Source of the DNA: Euclidia mi
Lineage: Eukaryota > Arthropoda > Insecta > Lepidoptera > Erebidae
Reading direction: 5' to 3'
NCBI GenBank assembly: GCA_944739405.2
Contig: OX123182.2
Location: forward strand, 105,999,279 to 106,063,278
Length of the DNA: 64,000 bases
Each line of letters starts with the position of its first letter. Position 1 is the stretch's first letter. Both the position numbers and the translations under genes were made by a program. This document shows positions 34,901 through 45,169 of this stretch, one piece after another. The notes under the pieces were generated by a model. It saw nothing but the letters and a program-made list of their open reading frames with translations. It did no database searches and was not told where the DNA came from.

Positions 34901-37900
34901 CTGACTGATAAACTTTAATTATATATTTTAACTTTTGCTTGTTTCATCCGCGTGGTACGTAGACGTTGGTATATCTAGGAGTACAGGTTCCGGATGGCAA
35001 CCAAGCCAGAGAGCAACTCTGGTTGCCATCCAAATCTCGGTGGTAATCTCTAAAGGTTTACCTATAGCAAATAGCTAACGATATTTCTTAACACATTCCA
35101 GGTTTACTAGCAGCTGGCGCGATGGCATTATGGCACGGAGTGGAGTTCTATGAGAAGGAGAAGGTAGTCGGTGAAGAGTTCTACCAACAGTGGCCCAATG
35201 TAAGCACAACCTTAAACATTAATATACCACTGACTATCATGTTAGTGCTTCTACTTAGACATAATATTAAAATCTTATACATAGTCCCATAGGACTGTAA
35301 CCGTAGACATGTGTAATAAAATTGTGTATACCCAATCAATGTATTTAAGTTAAACTATCGATTCCTGAAGGGTCTGTTATTATTCATAAACCTAATCGTC
35401 AAATATAAGAGAATATGCACAGAAATATATAGTAATAGAACGGTGACACGGGCGTGGCGCGCGTGCCAAACTATTGCACTATAGCGCATGTGTTTTCGAA
35501 CGCATTCGCATTACGCATCGCGTCTTCCTTTCGCGCGCTCAGGAGGTAAAAAAACATTAAATTCGTTACGAATATGCCATATTGTGCAGTTTCCAATTGT
35601 AAAAATTAAAAGTGATGCAAAAATATGGAAAAGGGAGGCATTTCATATCACCAGTAAGTATTTAAATTGAGTAAAACTTAAGATTATTGAGATTTAAAAC
35701 AAGTGGGCTACTTTTACCATGTTTGTCTAATAAGAACATCATCGTTCATTTCTTCGTTATGTTAAATTTCCATTGCTTGAATTATACGATACTTGTTGAC
35801 ATATTTATGAAATAAACACGCAATGTACGGCGAGATACGCGATATTCACAAGATGCCAAAAACAATGACAAATCAGGGGCCACGGGTCAAATAAATAGCT
35901 GTGATTGGTCAGCGCGCGCTAGGGATTGACGTTCGGTTTATGGTTATGTTTTAAATTTATCGATAAATAAAAGGAATATTAATTCGAATTAATTATTATG
36001 TCTCTGGCTGTCTCTCTCTCTCTCATAAAGAAAGCAAGCATCATGTTCATGCTTTCAGATCACGAAAATGACATCTATTTGGGAATCCAAGATGGCGAAC
36101 GAAACATTTTTAATAAAATTAATATGGGTATCATTTTAGGGGTTTTTATGGATTCTAGTCACGAAAATGACATCTATTTGGGAATCCAAGATGGCGGACG
36201 GGACATTTTTAATAAAATTAATATGGGTATCATTTTCGGGGTTTTTATGGATTCTGGTCACGAAAATGACATCTATTTGGGAATCCAAGATGGCGGACGG
36301 GACATTTTTAATAAAATTAATCTGGGTATCATTTTCGGGGTTTTCATGGATTCTGGTCACGAAAATGACATCTATTTGGGAATCCAAGATGGCGGACGGG
36401 ACATTTTTTATAAAATGAATATGGGTATCATTTTCAGGGTTTTCATGGATTCTGGTCACGAAAATGACATCTATTTGGGAATCCAAGATGGCGGACGGGT
36501 CATTTTTAATAAAATTAATATGGATATCATTTTCGGGGTTTTATGGATTCTTGTCACGAAAATGACATCTATTTGGGAATCCAAGATGGCGGACGGGTCA
36601 TTTTTAATAAAATTAGTATGGGTATCATTTTCGGGGTTTTTATGGATTCTGGTCACGAAAATGACATCTATTTGGGAATCCAAGATGGCGGACGGGACAT
36701 TTTTTATAAAATTAATCTGGGTATAATTTTTGGGGTTTTCATGCTTTCTGATCACGAAAATGACATCCATTTGGGAATCCAAGTTGGCGGACGGGACATC
36801 TTTGATCACGAAATAGATGGTGATGTTGGATTACCCATCCTTTTAAACATCGGAGACGATACCCATATTGTTTTTTTTTTAAATCCCATCCACCATCTTT
36901 GATCACGAAATAGATGGGTGTTTTTGAATTTCCCATTCCTTAAAATATCGGAGACGATACCCATGTCGACTTTTAAAAAAATCCCGTCCGCCATCTTTAA
37001 TTTCCTATCCGTCATCTTTGATCACGAAATAGATGTTGTATTTGGATTATCCATCCCGTATATCAACGGAGACGATACCCATATGGATTAAAAAAAAAAA
37101 AATCCCTTCCACCAACTTTGATCACGAAATAGATGGTGTTTTTGAATTTCCCATTCCTTAAAATATCGGAGACGATACCCATATCGACTTTAAAAAAATC
37201 CCGTCCGCCATCTTTAATTTCCTATCCACCACCTTGAATCACGAAAAAGATGTTGTATTTGAATTTTCCATCCCTTTTAACATCGCAGACGATACCAATA
37301 TAGATTTTTTTTATTTTCCCATCCGCCATCTTTGATTTCCCATCCGCCATCTTCGATCACGAAATAGATGTTGTATTTCGATTCCCCAACCCTTAAAATA
37401 TAGAAGGCGATAACCATATTGTTTTTTTTAATTTTGTCATCCGCCATCTTTGATATTCCGTCCGCCATCTTGAATCACTAAATAAATTTCAAATTATTTA
37501 ATCAGCATCCCGAAAATCTCGTAAACGATACCCATATAGATTGTATCCTATTCGTTAAGCCTTTTTTTGCCTTTGACCCAACCCTCCCCCTTCTCGTTTG
37601 ACCAAATTTATTATTTTTGTCTAGCCCCTAAAAGTTGTGGCGTAATTTTATATAGCCTATAGCCTTTCGGAATAATTGGGCTATCATAGGCAATTTCAAT
37701 TTTTAAAAGCCGACTGCTAGTTCCTGAGATTAGCCGACATTATCTTTTAGCCTTTTTAGCCTTTTGCTCGGCCACAAAGGGTCGAAACGTTATGTTATAT
37801 AGCCTATAGCCTTCCGGAATAACTAGGCTACCGTATACAAAAAGAATTTTTCAGATCCGACCGGAAGTTCCTGAGATTAGCGCGTTCAAACAAACAAACT

Positions 37901-40900
37901 CTTCCGCTTTATTACATTAGTATAGATATTTTATAATATAGTCAAAAGTTTTGTAAGATTTCAATACAGATTTTTAAATAAATAAATACGTTTTATTTTT
38001 ATAACAGTATACTATAACCAAACTATTCATAATAAAACATTTTATATAAACAATAACATAATTTCATTTTCCATAGCTCTCACATCGATAATAATTCCTT
38101 AGTGTCCCCTCACTATCTATACGTCACTGTGGGCGGGGCTTGCTAAAATGTGGCACGCGCGAAATGTACGCGATGACGTGACATTCACCGTTCTATTACT
38201 ATCTATTTCTGTGAGAATATGTTTTGAGTATTCAGTAGTAACAGAAATGTCTGAGTATGATCAATGTGATAGGTGGTACAATGACCAATCGTGTTGGATT
38301 TGGCTATACATTTAATAAAATGGACATTTCTTCAAGTTCTAGAATGACTGGTCACAGACAAGCTCCCTGAGGCAGTCTTCGTTGATTATACGATGAAAAA
38401 AGGTCAGACAAAAAATAATACCTATGATATTGGATTTTAATGAACTTTAGGATTAAATATTTGAATGCAAGATTCCACAATGTCTTCCTAGGTATCTTGA
38501 ATGAATACTTAAACCGTAAAATCATATAACAGACCTACCAGGAACCGATTACTTTTATTATATTTAATATTTACCCACGTTTTTCCTGAGCGCGCAAGTT
38601 TACCTACTTGCACCGCCTTTCCGAAACGTGGCAGATCAATAGCTCTTTGTTTTGGTGAGGTCACCCAACATACACCTTGCCTGAATAGGGGAACTGACAC
38701 TACAATATTTAAGGTAGACTCTAAGAGGTTTCTAATAAAAAGTAAGGATAAAAAAAGTGATGAGAATGAAAGAATTTCGAATGCCAGAAGACTAGTCATT
38801 AGAAAACTTTAAAGTTTTACAATATAAGATTCTTCTAGAAACTTTTTTACTTTAAGCGTTGCAGCTACATATTATTTATGTCCATTACAAAATCAGGTAC
38901 TAAAAGACAACTCGTCAATCTGGTACGATTGGTCGTACATTCTTGCGTGGCTGTCTGTTGGCGTTTCCTTCGCCAGCTCCATTTTATTCATCTCGGCCGC
39001 CATTTGCCTGACCAAAGAGAAAAGGCGGGAACAGCAGAATAACGTGCAGTACATAATGCCAGGTTAGACCGCCATTTTGAAAAGCGACCATCTTGTAACG
39101 CTTGGCGGTTGAGGCGATGATCGTAACTCTTTTGTATAATATATTTCGTTTCTTTCAACGTTAATTTTAGTTTTTAAGGAAATATGTGTGCTTTAAGTAA
39201 CTATTACATTGATGCAAACTAATTTGTTCGCCTGTACTTACCTAAAAGGTACCTAATGTTCTTTATTGGTTAATTACTCTTTAGCTACTTTGGCATACAT
39301 ATTTCTTTCTAGTTTTTAAGTCATAAATAACTTAGTTCTAAGTGAAAATCATGTAAGTATCTCATACTAACAAAAAGCTTTTCTCTTTTTTTTCATGTTT
39401 CTATGAAACTTGGCTACTGCGTATAACTTGGCGGCAATGCGACCGGTCGTTAACGCATATAAATATAATGCTATCTCATAATATCTGGTTTACGCCAAAC
39501 GCAATACTAACATGCTTACAAACGTTACCTATATTAACATTGGTGCTGTACATAATGACCTGTCAAAACTAAATGGAAACCAAAAAATGTACATAATTAC
39601 TTGCTGGCTATGCACACTCTTCACACACATACACAAATCTTGGCATACACAAAATACAAAAACTCAATGATCTGCAAACCTTACATATCATACGAAAAAT
39701 CCGGAATATCGTAACCAACATAAAAATACGGTTAATTTTCGAAATATTGTACACAACATACTAAAATTCGGCAAAAACCTGACCGAAATTTGGTCCACAC
39801 TATTCGAAAATCTCAACATACGAAACTTTGTCCAAACCGTGGGTATAAACCAGATATTACGTGAGAACTCCCGCGTGAGGTACGACTGGTCGTACATGGT
39901 GGCGTGGTGCGGCGTGGGCCTGTCGCTGCTGTCCGCCATCTTGTTCTCCTCGGCGGCCATTTGCTTGCGCGGCGAGCGGGAGCGGGAGGAGGCGCTTAAT
40001 ATGCAGTACCTCATGCCCGGTATGCTTTGTTCAGCTCTGCTCATTTGCAAGTTTTAAGTTTCAGCAAAATAACTCACATTATACCTACTTGTGTTGCAAT
40101 CACATTTTATGAATGAATAAGATGGGCCAATTGATGTGTCCAAAATTTTCGATAGTCAGAGAAAGTAGGTTTAGTTATTGATATCTCAGTTGCTTTGCAA
40201 TCATGATCACAAATAAATATAAGTACCTATATAGGTAAAAAAAAATACAAATATATATTAGGTATATCTGAGCGATTCTTATGATCATTGAGATACCTAT
40301 GTCTAATAGGTAAGTGATGTAAGTAACTATTTAGTAATCTGTGGTGATGTGCTTGCCAACGCACACAGTATTTGCTTTTAGTAATATGAACGTAAATTTA
40401 AAAGACATCATAATATTCATTGGAAGTTATACCATCTAATTAGCATATAAAAATTTGATCTTTGGTTGCTGTTATTGCAGATTTCTAAATAATATTCAAT
40501 AATGTTTACCCTTGTATAATCTTATAGTTTGGTGAAATTGCAGCTATAAAGTGTAGATTATCAAAAAACGAATAATACCAGTAAATAAAAGTCAAACTGA
40601 TCACCAAGGAAGCCAATTTACTCATTAGTAGTTTGGTATTATGTTATAGCAACACCAGGAAACATTCTCTCTTCTAGCAACACACTAAAGCATAATAAAA
40701 CTGTTGTATATTTTTTTCAAATAGGTGGGCAGAATGCATGTCTGGTTTGGCCTTTTACTAAAGTTATTGACAATAAATTTAATTTTTCTTGTTTGGTTCT
40801 AGTCTTCATAATAAGAATAAAGATAATAATAATATTAACCTTCAAAGTCACCTTTGAAATTGTCATTATTTAATAAGAACCCATTGTAATATTCTAATAT

Positions 40901-41158
40901 AGCTACCTATGTAAACAGTAACGCTAGTATCGATAGAAATCTCATGTTGCCATTTTTATCTGAACTTAATACGCCCTTGACTTTGCCGAAAGATTATTAT
41001 ATTTCATATGTTCCGAAATTCAAACACTAACATGATTTTTTTGCGGTTCCACAGTGTACCCCCAGAAGCAGCAATACGCGTACGCAGGCTACCCGCCGCC
41101 CCAGGCGTACCCCGGCCCGTACTACCACGGGTCGCAGTACGGCCCCTACAACTACTGA
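31994..41158 (+). CDS. Claudin/PMP22-like four-transmembrane protein, 3' six exons
   Basis: Exons: 31994-32099, 34334-34476, 35102-35199, then either 38897-39062 or 39854-40019, then 41055-41158 (TGA at 41156-41158). All have AG/GT borders and the phases join exactly. The product is an integral membrane protein. Visible order: an extracellular loop with the acidic segment YLSPVETHCSNVDYFIP; membrane helix 2 (TVALFIVAFLSLFIAFWTGV) ending CWKRSPG; helix 3 (ITATAILMLVTCLLAAGAM); a short loop (HGVEFYEKEKVVGEEFYQQW); helix 4 with YDWSY; and a cytosolic tail rich in Y, P, Q and G. The YxWSYxLAW start of helix 4 is typical of PMP22/EMP/claudin/CACNG proteins. The first helix and start codon were not found, so the 5' exon(s) are outside the window or too short to see. 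A cell-junction or channel-accessory role is inferred from family only. The introns are full of transposons. Confidence 0.85.
32240..32340 (+). mobile_element. LINE 3' tail scrap
   Basis: GAGGCCTTTGTCCAGCAGTG, then GGACGT and a (GATGATGAT)-like tail. This is the end of the QQW-type LINE family (compare 21500-21560), inside an intron of the claudin-like gene. Confidence 0.55.
32553..32902. mobile_element. 334-bp MITE with CACAGATATAG termini and 8-bp duplication CTCCAGCT
   Basis: The element is 32561-32894. CTCCAGCT flanks it on both sides (32553-32560, 32895-32902). The terminal inverted repeats are about 30 bp, beginning CACAGATATAGATCTACATA on the left. The interior is GC-richer and non-coding. 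The CACAGA start and 8-bp duplication match the larger element at 35418-38213, so both probably belong to one group, likely the P superfamily; hAT elements also make 8-bp duplications. Confidence 0.8.
33271..33314. repeat. Perfect 44-bp palindrome, 22-nt arms, no loop
   Basis: 33271-33292 is the exact reverse complement of 33293-33314. It lies in an intron of the claudin-like gene and has no transposon-like borders. Confidence 0.95.
35574..35653 (+). pseudogene. Remnant of a THAP-domain exon of the P-like transposase
   Basis: The ATG at 35574 is followed by MPYCAVSNCKN and then a TAA in frame. The C-x4-C spacing right after the start methionine is the first half of the C2CH THAP finger. A shifted frame continues with IWKREAFHIT to a GTAAGT donor at 35654. 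The reading is therefore broken within the exon. Only the N-terminal part of a DNA-binding domain is preserved, and no catalytic exon is seen in this element. Confidence 0.55.
36036..36800 (+). repeat. 99-bp tandem satellite, eight units
   Basis: The core ACATCTATTTGGGAATCC starts at 36071, 36170, 36269, 36368, 36467, 36565, 36664 and 36763 (last with C for T). The spacing is 99 bp except for one 98-bp step. Because 99 is divisible by three, long open frames appear on both strands (for example 35998-36726), encoding 33-residue repeats with HENDIYLGIQDGG. Equal openness on both strands and the lack of other coding signals argue that these are not genes. Confidence 0.9.
36800..37500 (-). repeat. 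Diverged satellite array in opposite orientation to the 99-bp array
   Basis: About seven units start with GATCACGAAATAGATG (36803, 36900, 37019, 37119, 37235, 37355, 37475) and contain GGAGACGATACCCATAT and CCGTCCGCCATCTTT. These motifs are the reverse complement of those in the 99-bp array (ATATGGGTATC, AAGATGGCGGACGG). The units are 97-120 bp and more diverged. The two arrays together form a large inverted structure. Confidence 0.8.
37540..37926 (-). mobile_element. Lep1-type Helitron 5' portion, reverse
   Basis: The minus strand from 37926 reads TCTATACTAATGTAATAAAG, then a GAAGAGTTTGTTTGTTTGAA block and GGCTATAGGCTATATA as in 29142-29556. The GGCTATAGGCTATAT segment occurs twice, so the 5' half is internally duplicated. 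No CTAG 3' end could be placed; it may be lost in the satellite region. Confidence 0.6.
38897..39062 (+). CDS. Alternative exon 4a of the claudin-like gene (helix 4)
   Basis: 166 nt, preceded by AAAATCAG and followed by GTTAGA. It encodes 55 residues plus one base: VLKDNSSIWYDWSYILAW, a hydrophobic helix ending ISAAICL, and a basic KEKRREQQNN segment. It shares length, phase (0 in, 1 out) and 27 of 55 residues with exon 4b at 39854. Joining 4a to 4b would give an in-frame TGA within four codons, so only one can be used in a productive message. Confidence 0.85.
39854..40019 (+). CDS. Alternative exon 4b of the claudin-like gene (helix 4)
   Basis: 166 nt, preceded by TAAACCAG and followed by GTATGC. 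It encodes ILRENSRVRYDWSYMVAW, a helix ending SSAAICL, and an acidic/basic GEREREEALN segment. Compared with 4a it changes the charge after the helix (REREEALN against KRREQQNN) and is richer in G/C at third positions. It joins the last exon in the same phase as 4a. Confidence 0.87.
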
Positions 41159-41785
41159 GCATGTGACCAGATGAGGGACCTCGTGGCGGCACACTTCGCC
41201 AACGCCCCCGCCCCGCAGGCACCCGCGCGCAACCCAAGCCCCGAACCGCCCCACCCAGCCCCATCCCTGAACTCCTCCCTAGAGACATACAACTCCCACC
41301 GCAAGATAAAGCGGCCTAAGCTCGGCGATAGGAAAGTCTATCGCCCCGTAAGAAGACACACGTTGTCGCGTATCGACGAGACGCCTCCGAGCACGGTGCG
41401 CCCGCGCTCCAAGAGTCTGCAGCATTCTACAGACTTTTCGTCGACGAGGCTGATGGTCCGATCTCGCTCGAACATCTCAGCCGACACGAGTAGGAGCGTA
41501 CCCGTGTGCAATCAGAGCCAGGACGTCGAGAATCAAGTGGAGAGCAACAGTCCGCAGTACGCGGAGCCGAAAGACTCGTCATCCGGCTCGTCGTTCGGCC
41601 GGCCCGTGTCCATGTCGGACCTGCCCATCATGGTGCCGCTGGACCCCGCTACCGGGGCCTACATCCCGTACCCCGAGTACTCGTACTACCACGACGACGG
41701 GTGTCGCTTCGGCCGCTACCGACAACAGAACAGGAGGAACAACGCCTCCAAACATTCCAACCTTTATCTAGCGTTCATGTATTGA
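41159..41785 (+). CDS. In-frame extension after the TGA of the claudin-like gene
   Basis: Directly behind the TGA at 41156-41158 the same frame stays open for 208 codons, to a TGA at 41783-41785. The codons are strongly G/C-ending (for example GAC CTC GTG GCG; CTG CCC ATC ATG GTG CCG CTG), unlike the AT-rich surroundings, so selection as protein is likely. The product would be a long cytosolic tail: a proline-rich start, then RRHTLSRIDETPPS, RPRSKSLQHS and RSRSNIS, which look like basophilic kinase sites, then a Y/P-rich end with PEYSYYHDDG. Possible expression: stop readthrough (UGA followed by G), a separate start at the ATG at 41171, or an unseen alternative splice. An acceptor at 41170 joined from exon 4 would be out of frame. 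I recognise no domain. Confidence 0.65.
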   Translation, partial: ACDQMRDLVAAHFANAPAPQAPARNPSPEPPHPAPSLNSSLETYNSHRKIKRPKLGDRKVYRPVRRHTLSRIDETPPSTVRPRSKSLQHSTDFSSTRLMVRSRSNISADTSRSVPVCNQSQDVENQVESNSPQYAEPKDSSSGSSFGRPVSMSDLPIMVPLDPATGAYIPYPEYSYYHDDGCRFGRYRQQNRRNNASKHSNLYLAFMY

Positions 41786-42800
41786 GTCCCGCGCGGGTGA
41801 GGTGAAACATAACTGAAATGCAATGGTTACGAGTTTCGATTATTGCCGTACAGTGTATGACGCCACAACCCATGATTCTCATTTTGAAAGTTGTTTCTTG
41901 TCTATTGAAATATTCATACACTGTTTTATTGAATGGGTGGCCCGAATCTGGTTATAGAGAGATAATTCTTTAGACTATTGGCACGTTTCATGTTTTGCCG
42001 CGGCGCGAGTTGGCCGCTCGACCCCGCGTTGAGTCGTGGTCGGGAGTCGAACTCGCGTCCCGGCGCTGCGCACGGCTGTACGAAACTCTGACACCACTGA
42101 CTCTAACGTTTCCATGCGACAATTTATCGAACAAATCTCTGCTACGAATTTTAGTTAATGATCAGTTATTTTAACAAAACGTATGGGAGACGCTGTAATT
42201 AGGAGTAAGTTAGTAAAGACTCCGCCATAACACACAGAAATGAAACAAATTCTTGTAGTACCTAGGTTAAACATCTAAGAATTTAATGATTTTTGGATTC
42301 ATAATATTGTAGTTTTTATAAAATTCGACTTATTTACTCTGTCCGATACCTATATCCGAAAGTATTGTGCCTTCTATGTAATAAATGTTGCTCATTTGTA
42401 CTGTTTAAACATATCTTAATCTAATTTAATGTGTAGGTAACGTAGGTAGATATATTTTTGTACACAAATCAGTAATGCAAGGTAGGTAATTCTGTAAGTA
42501 CGAAGAAATATGATATATATCTCTTTTCGATATATCTTAATTTCTTTGGTGTAGAACAATTTGTACTTATGTATGGTAAGAATGTCAAATCGTGAAAACC
42601 GTCCTTTTGATACGTGCGCTAACGGTGTGGTACTTTATTTAGATTTTTTGTAAACATGTTCTTAGTCAAAACGGTCGAAGTATCGTACCAATCGGTTAGC
42701 GATCGACTATTTGTAAATTTATCATTGTAGGTTATTCATTACAATAATTGGTAGAATTATTTTTAATTGTATTTAAAACTTCCTTAATAAAATAATTTAA
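41786..42800 (+). other. 3' UTR of the claudin-like gene with poly(A) signal
   Basis: Non-coding sequence after the last stop. AATAAA at 42786-42791 is followed by T-rich DNA, a fitting polyadenylation site about 1 kb after the second stop. An earlier AATAAA-like site (GTAATAAATG) lies near 42380. GC content falls away after about 42120. Confidence 0.5.
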
Positions 42801-43212
42801 AATATTTTTTGTTTAATTGGCTTCATCATCCTGTACCAAGTAAGTCCTGGCGTAGGTATACTCACCACTACCATAAGTCTTGTTGGTTCGATTCCCACAC
42901 GAATGTGAAGTTAAACCTCAAATCAGTTAAATATTTTTTACGTCGAATACGAATACTATTTTATATAATTTTGGAAAACTATTAACTAATTAAGTATTAT
43001 TTGTTATATACAGGGTGTAAAAAGACCCTTAACGAAAACTGAAATCACATGTTGTAACATTTTTTACTTCGGCACCATACCTGGGAAATGACTGGTTCAG
43101 GAGATATTGAGGCTCAAAGTTAGTATGGAACTTTTTGAATTAGGTACAAAATCGATGCATTTACCCCGCCAATATGTTATTTAGATGCCCTATCACCCCA
43201 TGGATAAGTAGG

Positions 43213-43478
43213 TAAGGTAAGTGGACCGGTAATGGACAGCGTACCAGTTATGAACATTATTGATTGAGTCCTAAAAAATAAGGATTCTACAACGCTTTTG
43301 TTACCTGGCAATACTTTACCACAGAGAAAAGGGATTAAAGTGTCAAAATATTGACAGCTGATGTATATCTGTGGTTCAGTTTCAAACTGGTGGAAAGATA
43401 AACAGCGCGTGTCACCAGTGATATCGTTTTTAGGGTTCCGTACCTAAAAGGTAAAAAACGGAACCCTATTACTAAGCC

Positions 43479-43531
<53 letters not shown>

Positions 43532-44779
43532 ACCAGGCTGTTTCTCATAAACCATGATAGCTAGATAGCTGAAATTTTCACAAATTATGTATTTCGGTTG
43601 CCGCTATAACAACAAATACTAAAAATAAAAAAAAATAAAAAATTAAGGGGGGGTCCCATACAAAAAACGTGTTTTTTTTCGTATATTTTGCTCAAAATTA
43701 CTAACTGTTACAGGTAGACGCTTTAAATTTTTACAGAATATGTAGTTGTATATTACCTTTCAAAATAAATAATTAAATTTTAAAAAAGTAAATAATAAAG
43801 GGGGGCTCCCATACAACAAACGTAATTTTTAAGCAATTTGTTACTCGATCTTAATAAACAGGTAGAAACTTATAAAGTATTTCAGTATACATACAACGAA
43901 CGTGATTTTCTTTTAAAGATGATGGTACGGAACCCTTTGTGCGCGAGTCCGACTCGCACTTGCCCAATTTTTTTAAGTTAGTTTGATTGCGAGGTAAGTT
44001 GCTGATGACTTTTTTTGTCAATTCAATTAAGGTAATAATGAATAAATAATAAGTTTGTGGCTGAATTAACCTCTTTTCCAAACAATCCTAATTAAATGTA
44101 TTGCAAATAACAACGTGGTTGTTTTATTTTTGCTATGTCTATGACTAGTACCTGATATTATGACATGTCCTAGTTATGAACATTGTGTCGATTACTAGTG
44201 CAGGGCATTTTTTTAAAGATTTTAGTCGATTCTAGATTTATTTCTCGAAGTCAATGAAATATCTTTTTTCCATGACTTTATAAAGCTTTTTACCAGTAAT
44301 GGACAGACGTGTTCATTACTGGGGTGTCCATCACTGGTTCATTCCATTACTGTAGGTAGGTACTACAAACAAGATCTTTCTTACAGTCTTACAGTACTTT
44401 ATTTTATGATTAATAAGAACTTTTATTTTAGAATACGTTATAGCAAATAAAATTTGTTTCTAAACAAACAATATGTTTATTAATTTTATCTATCAAGTGT
44501 CTATTACTAGGTGTCCAATACCGGAACACTGTCCATAACTAGGTGTCAATCATTGGTGTATGACTTGTCCATTACTGGATAATTTTAAGCCAATTTTATT
44601 CGTAATTTTATTTTTATGGAAATGACTAGAATGAATGTAGTATTCTCTTATTAGATGCTAAAAAACCATAACCAACTTTATCTACAGCCATTGCAAGAAT
44701 CGGCCCGTAACTTTTATTTTGGAAATTTTATACGTACTTCATCGACCTTAAACCGTCCAACACTGGTACAGATACCTTA
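43213..44779. mobile_element. 1.56-kb TA-flanked element with repeated GTCCATTACTGG motifs
   Basis: The element is 43215-44777, with TA on both sides (43213-43214, 44778-44779), confirmed by comparison with the empty site in the MITE copy at 12170-12544. The ends are AGGTAAGTGGACCGG and, inverted, AGGTATCTGTACCAG. Variants of TCCATTACTGG recur in both subterminal regions (43225-43260, 44160-44200, 44290-44350, 44500-44580). It has no transposase. The architecture is like that of the pogo-like element at 15632. Confidence 0.75.
43430..43976. mobile_element. Moth repeat with GGGTTCCGTACC ends, nested third level
   Basis: It begins with the small hairpin AGGGTTCCGTACC...ACGGAACCCT, carries (GTCT)n at 43487-43530, and ends TACGGAACCCTTTGTGCGCG and CGAGTCCGACTCGCACTTG. 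This pair of ends is common in moth genomes. It lies within the TA-flanked element. Confidence 0.6.
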
Positions 44780-45169
44780 TTTCGAGCATTGCACGCGCGC
44801 ACTTTTAATTGCGGTTTAAAAAACGTGAAAATTAAAAAAAAGTCGTTTCCCAGATATTATTTTTGGTTAGTATGACTTGGTATGATGTCCACAACGAGTA
44901 GACTTCGGCTTGGTGATGGGTCTTGTGACACCCTGTTATACATATACATTATACATATAACTATACTTATCTTTATCTATATGTTACTTTCCAGAAAAGT
45001 ATTGTAACTTTTCTGAAAAGTAAATATGAAAGTGGATAAGTACCATTACAGTTATGGTGATTATGGTCACGTCCGTCGTAAGTAAACGAGGCTAATTAAA
45101 TCCAACAAATTGTCTCAACAACACCACGGACCATTAGCCCAAATGATGTCAATCACATTAGCATGTACC

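Larger units (their letters stand above)
35410..38221. mobile_element. 2.8-kb P-element-like transposon, non-autonomous, with satellite arrays
   Basis: The element is 35418-38213, flanked by AGAATATG at 35410-35417 and 38214-38221 (8-bp duplication). The inverted ends begin CACAGAAATA and match at 28 of 29 positions (35418-35446 against 38185-38213). Near the left end an ATG at 35574 opens MPYCAVSNCKN, the start of a THAP zinc finger, with a GTAAGT splice donor at 35654. P-element transposases start with a THAP domain and P elements make 8-bp duplications, so P superfamily is the best call. The rest of the transposase is gone. The interior holds two opposed satellite arrays (36036-37500) and a Helitron 5' end (to 37926). 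The element sits in an intron of the claudin-like gene. Confidence 0.75.
43011..44935. mobile_element. Nested set: CAGGGTGT MITE interrupted by another transposon
   Basis: The outer parts 43011-43214 and 44778-44935 together match the 375-bp MITE at 12170-12544 in reverse. The ends are CAGGGTGTAAAAAGACCC and GGGTCTTGTGACACCCTG. TATA precedes it, and TTATA follows. The interruption point falls inside GTAGGTATTTCG of the intact copy. Confidence 0.8.

Noticed and set aside
35998..36726. A 242-codon open frame as a repeat protein gene
   Set aside because: It is a by-product of a 99-bp satellite; the opposite strand is equally open, and no start or splice context supports it.
38509..38799. A 96-codon minus-strand frame in the intron before exon 4a
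   Set aside because: The opposite strand reads weakly like the end of a LINE protein; neither strand has a convincing motif.
41027..41288. Minus-strand GC-rich frames over the last claudin-like exon
   Set aside because: They are antisense to a GC3-rich exon and have no splice or domain support.
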